Assembly: GCA_905200435.1 (NCBI GenBank)
Contig: CAJKKJ010000060.1
Span: forward strand, 1-6,182
Direction: 5' to 3'
DNA from: an uncultured Bacillota bacterium
GTDB lineage: Bacteria; Bacillota_I; Bacilli_A; RF39; UBA660
DNA: 6,182 nucleotides
The translations under genes were made by a program, and so were the position numbers. Position 1 is the first letter of the stretch; each line of letters starts with the position of its first letter. Positions 6,038 to 6,182 of the stretch are shown piece after piece. The notes under the pieces were generated by a model. The model was given only the letters and a program-made list of their open reading frames with translations. It was not told the origin of the DNA and did not search any database.

Positions 6038-6182
6038 AGATGTTTTGAAAAGGTAAGTTTAGATGAGTTTAAAAAATATTATGATGAGTCTTTATATGAT
6101 TTTAATTTACCTTCTAGGAGTACAAAAAGAAGTGCTGGGTATGATTTTTTCGCACCTTCTGATTTTATTATTAAAAAGGGAG
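6035..6182 (+). CDS. dut: dUTP diphosphatase (dUTPase), N-terminal part
   Basis: The first 49 codons are present and the gene runs off the window. The segment LPSRSTKRSAGYDFFAPSDF (residues 25-44) contains trimeric dUTPase motif I (SAGYDF at 33-38), whose Asp helps position the Mg2+-bound triphosphate. The lead MRCFEKVSLDEFKKYY resembles the extended N-terminus of Firmicute dUTPases that begin M-R-x-F-E-K-(I/V)-S. The enzyme hydrolyses dUTP to dUMP and pyrophosphate, preventing uracil incorporation into DNA and feeding thymidylate synthesis. Motifs II-V, including the catalytic Asp of motif III, are outside the window, so completeness cannot be judged. It follows spoVT by 4 nt. In B. subtilis the gene after spoVT is spoVB, so this neighbour is different; a link to mfd would be shared genome maintenance, which is only an inference. 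Confidence 0.82.
   Translation, partial: MRCFEKVSLDEFKKYYDESLYDFNLPSRSTKRSAGYDFFAPSDFIIKKG

Noticed and set aside
1..6182. Alternative genetic code (TGA as Trp)
   Set aside because: Trp is encoded by TGG and TGA ends rsmI, pth and spoVT at the expected family lengths.
1..6182. Defence system, mobile element, CRISPR array or RNA gene
   Set aside because: No transposase, integrase, spaced repeats or tRNA/rRNA-like sequence; all long open frames are recognised housekeeping genes.

Overview
The window comes from a low-GC (strongly A/T-biased) Firmicute, most likely a member of the Bacilli. All genes lie on the + strand and are tightly packed. TGA is used as a stop (rsmI, pth, mfd-flanking pth end, spoVT) and Trp is encoded by TGG, so the code is standard (table 11), not the Mollicute TGA=Trp code. 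SpoVT and the YaaT-like tail point to a lineage with spore-former ancestry. Finer placement (for example an uncultured gut Bacilli lineage) is only a guess from base composition.

Layout: 1-130 is the C-terminal end of a PSP1/YaaT(RicT)-like protein. It is followed by trmN6 (117-824, tRNA adenine-N6 methyltransferase), rsmI (834-1649, 16S rRNA C1402 2'-O-methyltransferase), pth (1646-2242, peptidyl-tRNA hydrolase), mfd (2247-5486, transcription-repair coupling factor), spoVT (5527-6030, AbrB-fold regulator with a sensory C-terminal domain) and the first 49 codons of dut (6035-end, dUTPase). Five of the six junctions overlap or leave at most 9 nt. The exception is the 40-nt mfd-spoVT gap. No Rho-independent terminator, RNA gene, mobile element, CRISPR array or long non-coding stretch is visible.

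Functionally this is a housekeeping cluster: tRNA and rRNA modification, rescue of stalled peptidyl-tRNA, rescue of RNA polymerase stalled at DNA damage, and dUTP clearance, with a sporulation-type regulator near the end. From general knowledge of B. subtilis, it looks like two loci that are separate there (yaaT-yabA-yabB-yazA-yabC and pth-fin-mfd-spoVT) joined end to end, with yabA, yazA, abrB and fin absent from the junctions.

The most interesting non-coding signal is the mfd-spoVT gap. An 11-bp stem (5490-5500 with 5515-5525, including two G.U pairs) would bury the spoVT ribosome binding site, and a sigma-G-like promoter candidate lies so that its transcript would lack the 5' arm of that stem. 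Two other inverted repeats, at the end of yaaT and early in mfd, are weaker leads. I saw no evidence of a wholly new biological system here.
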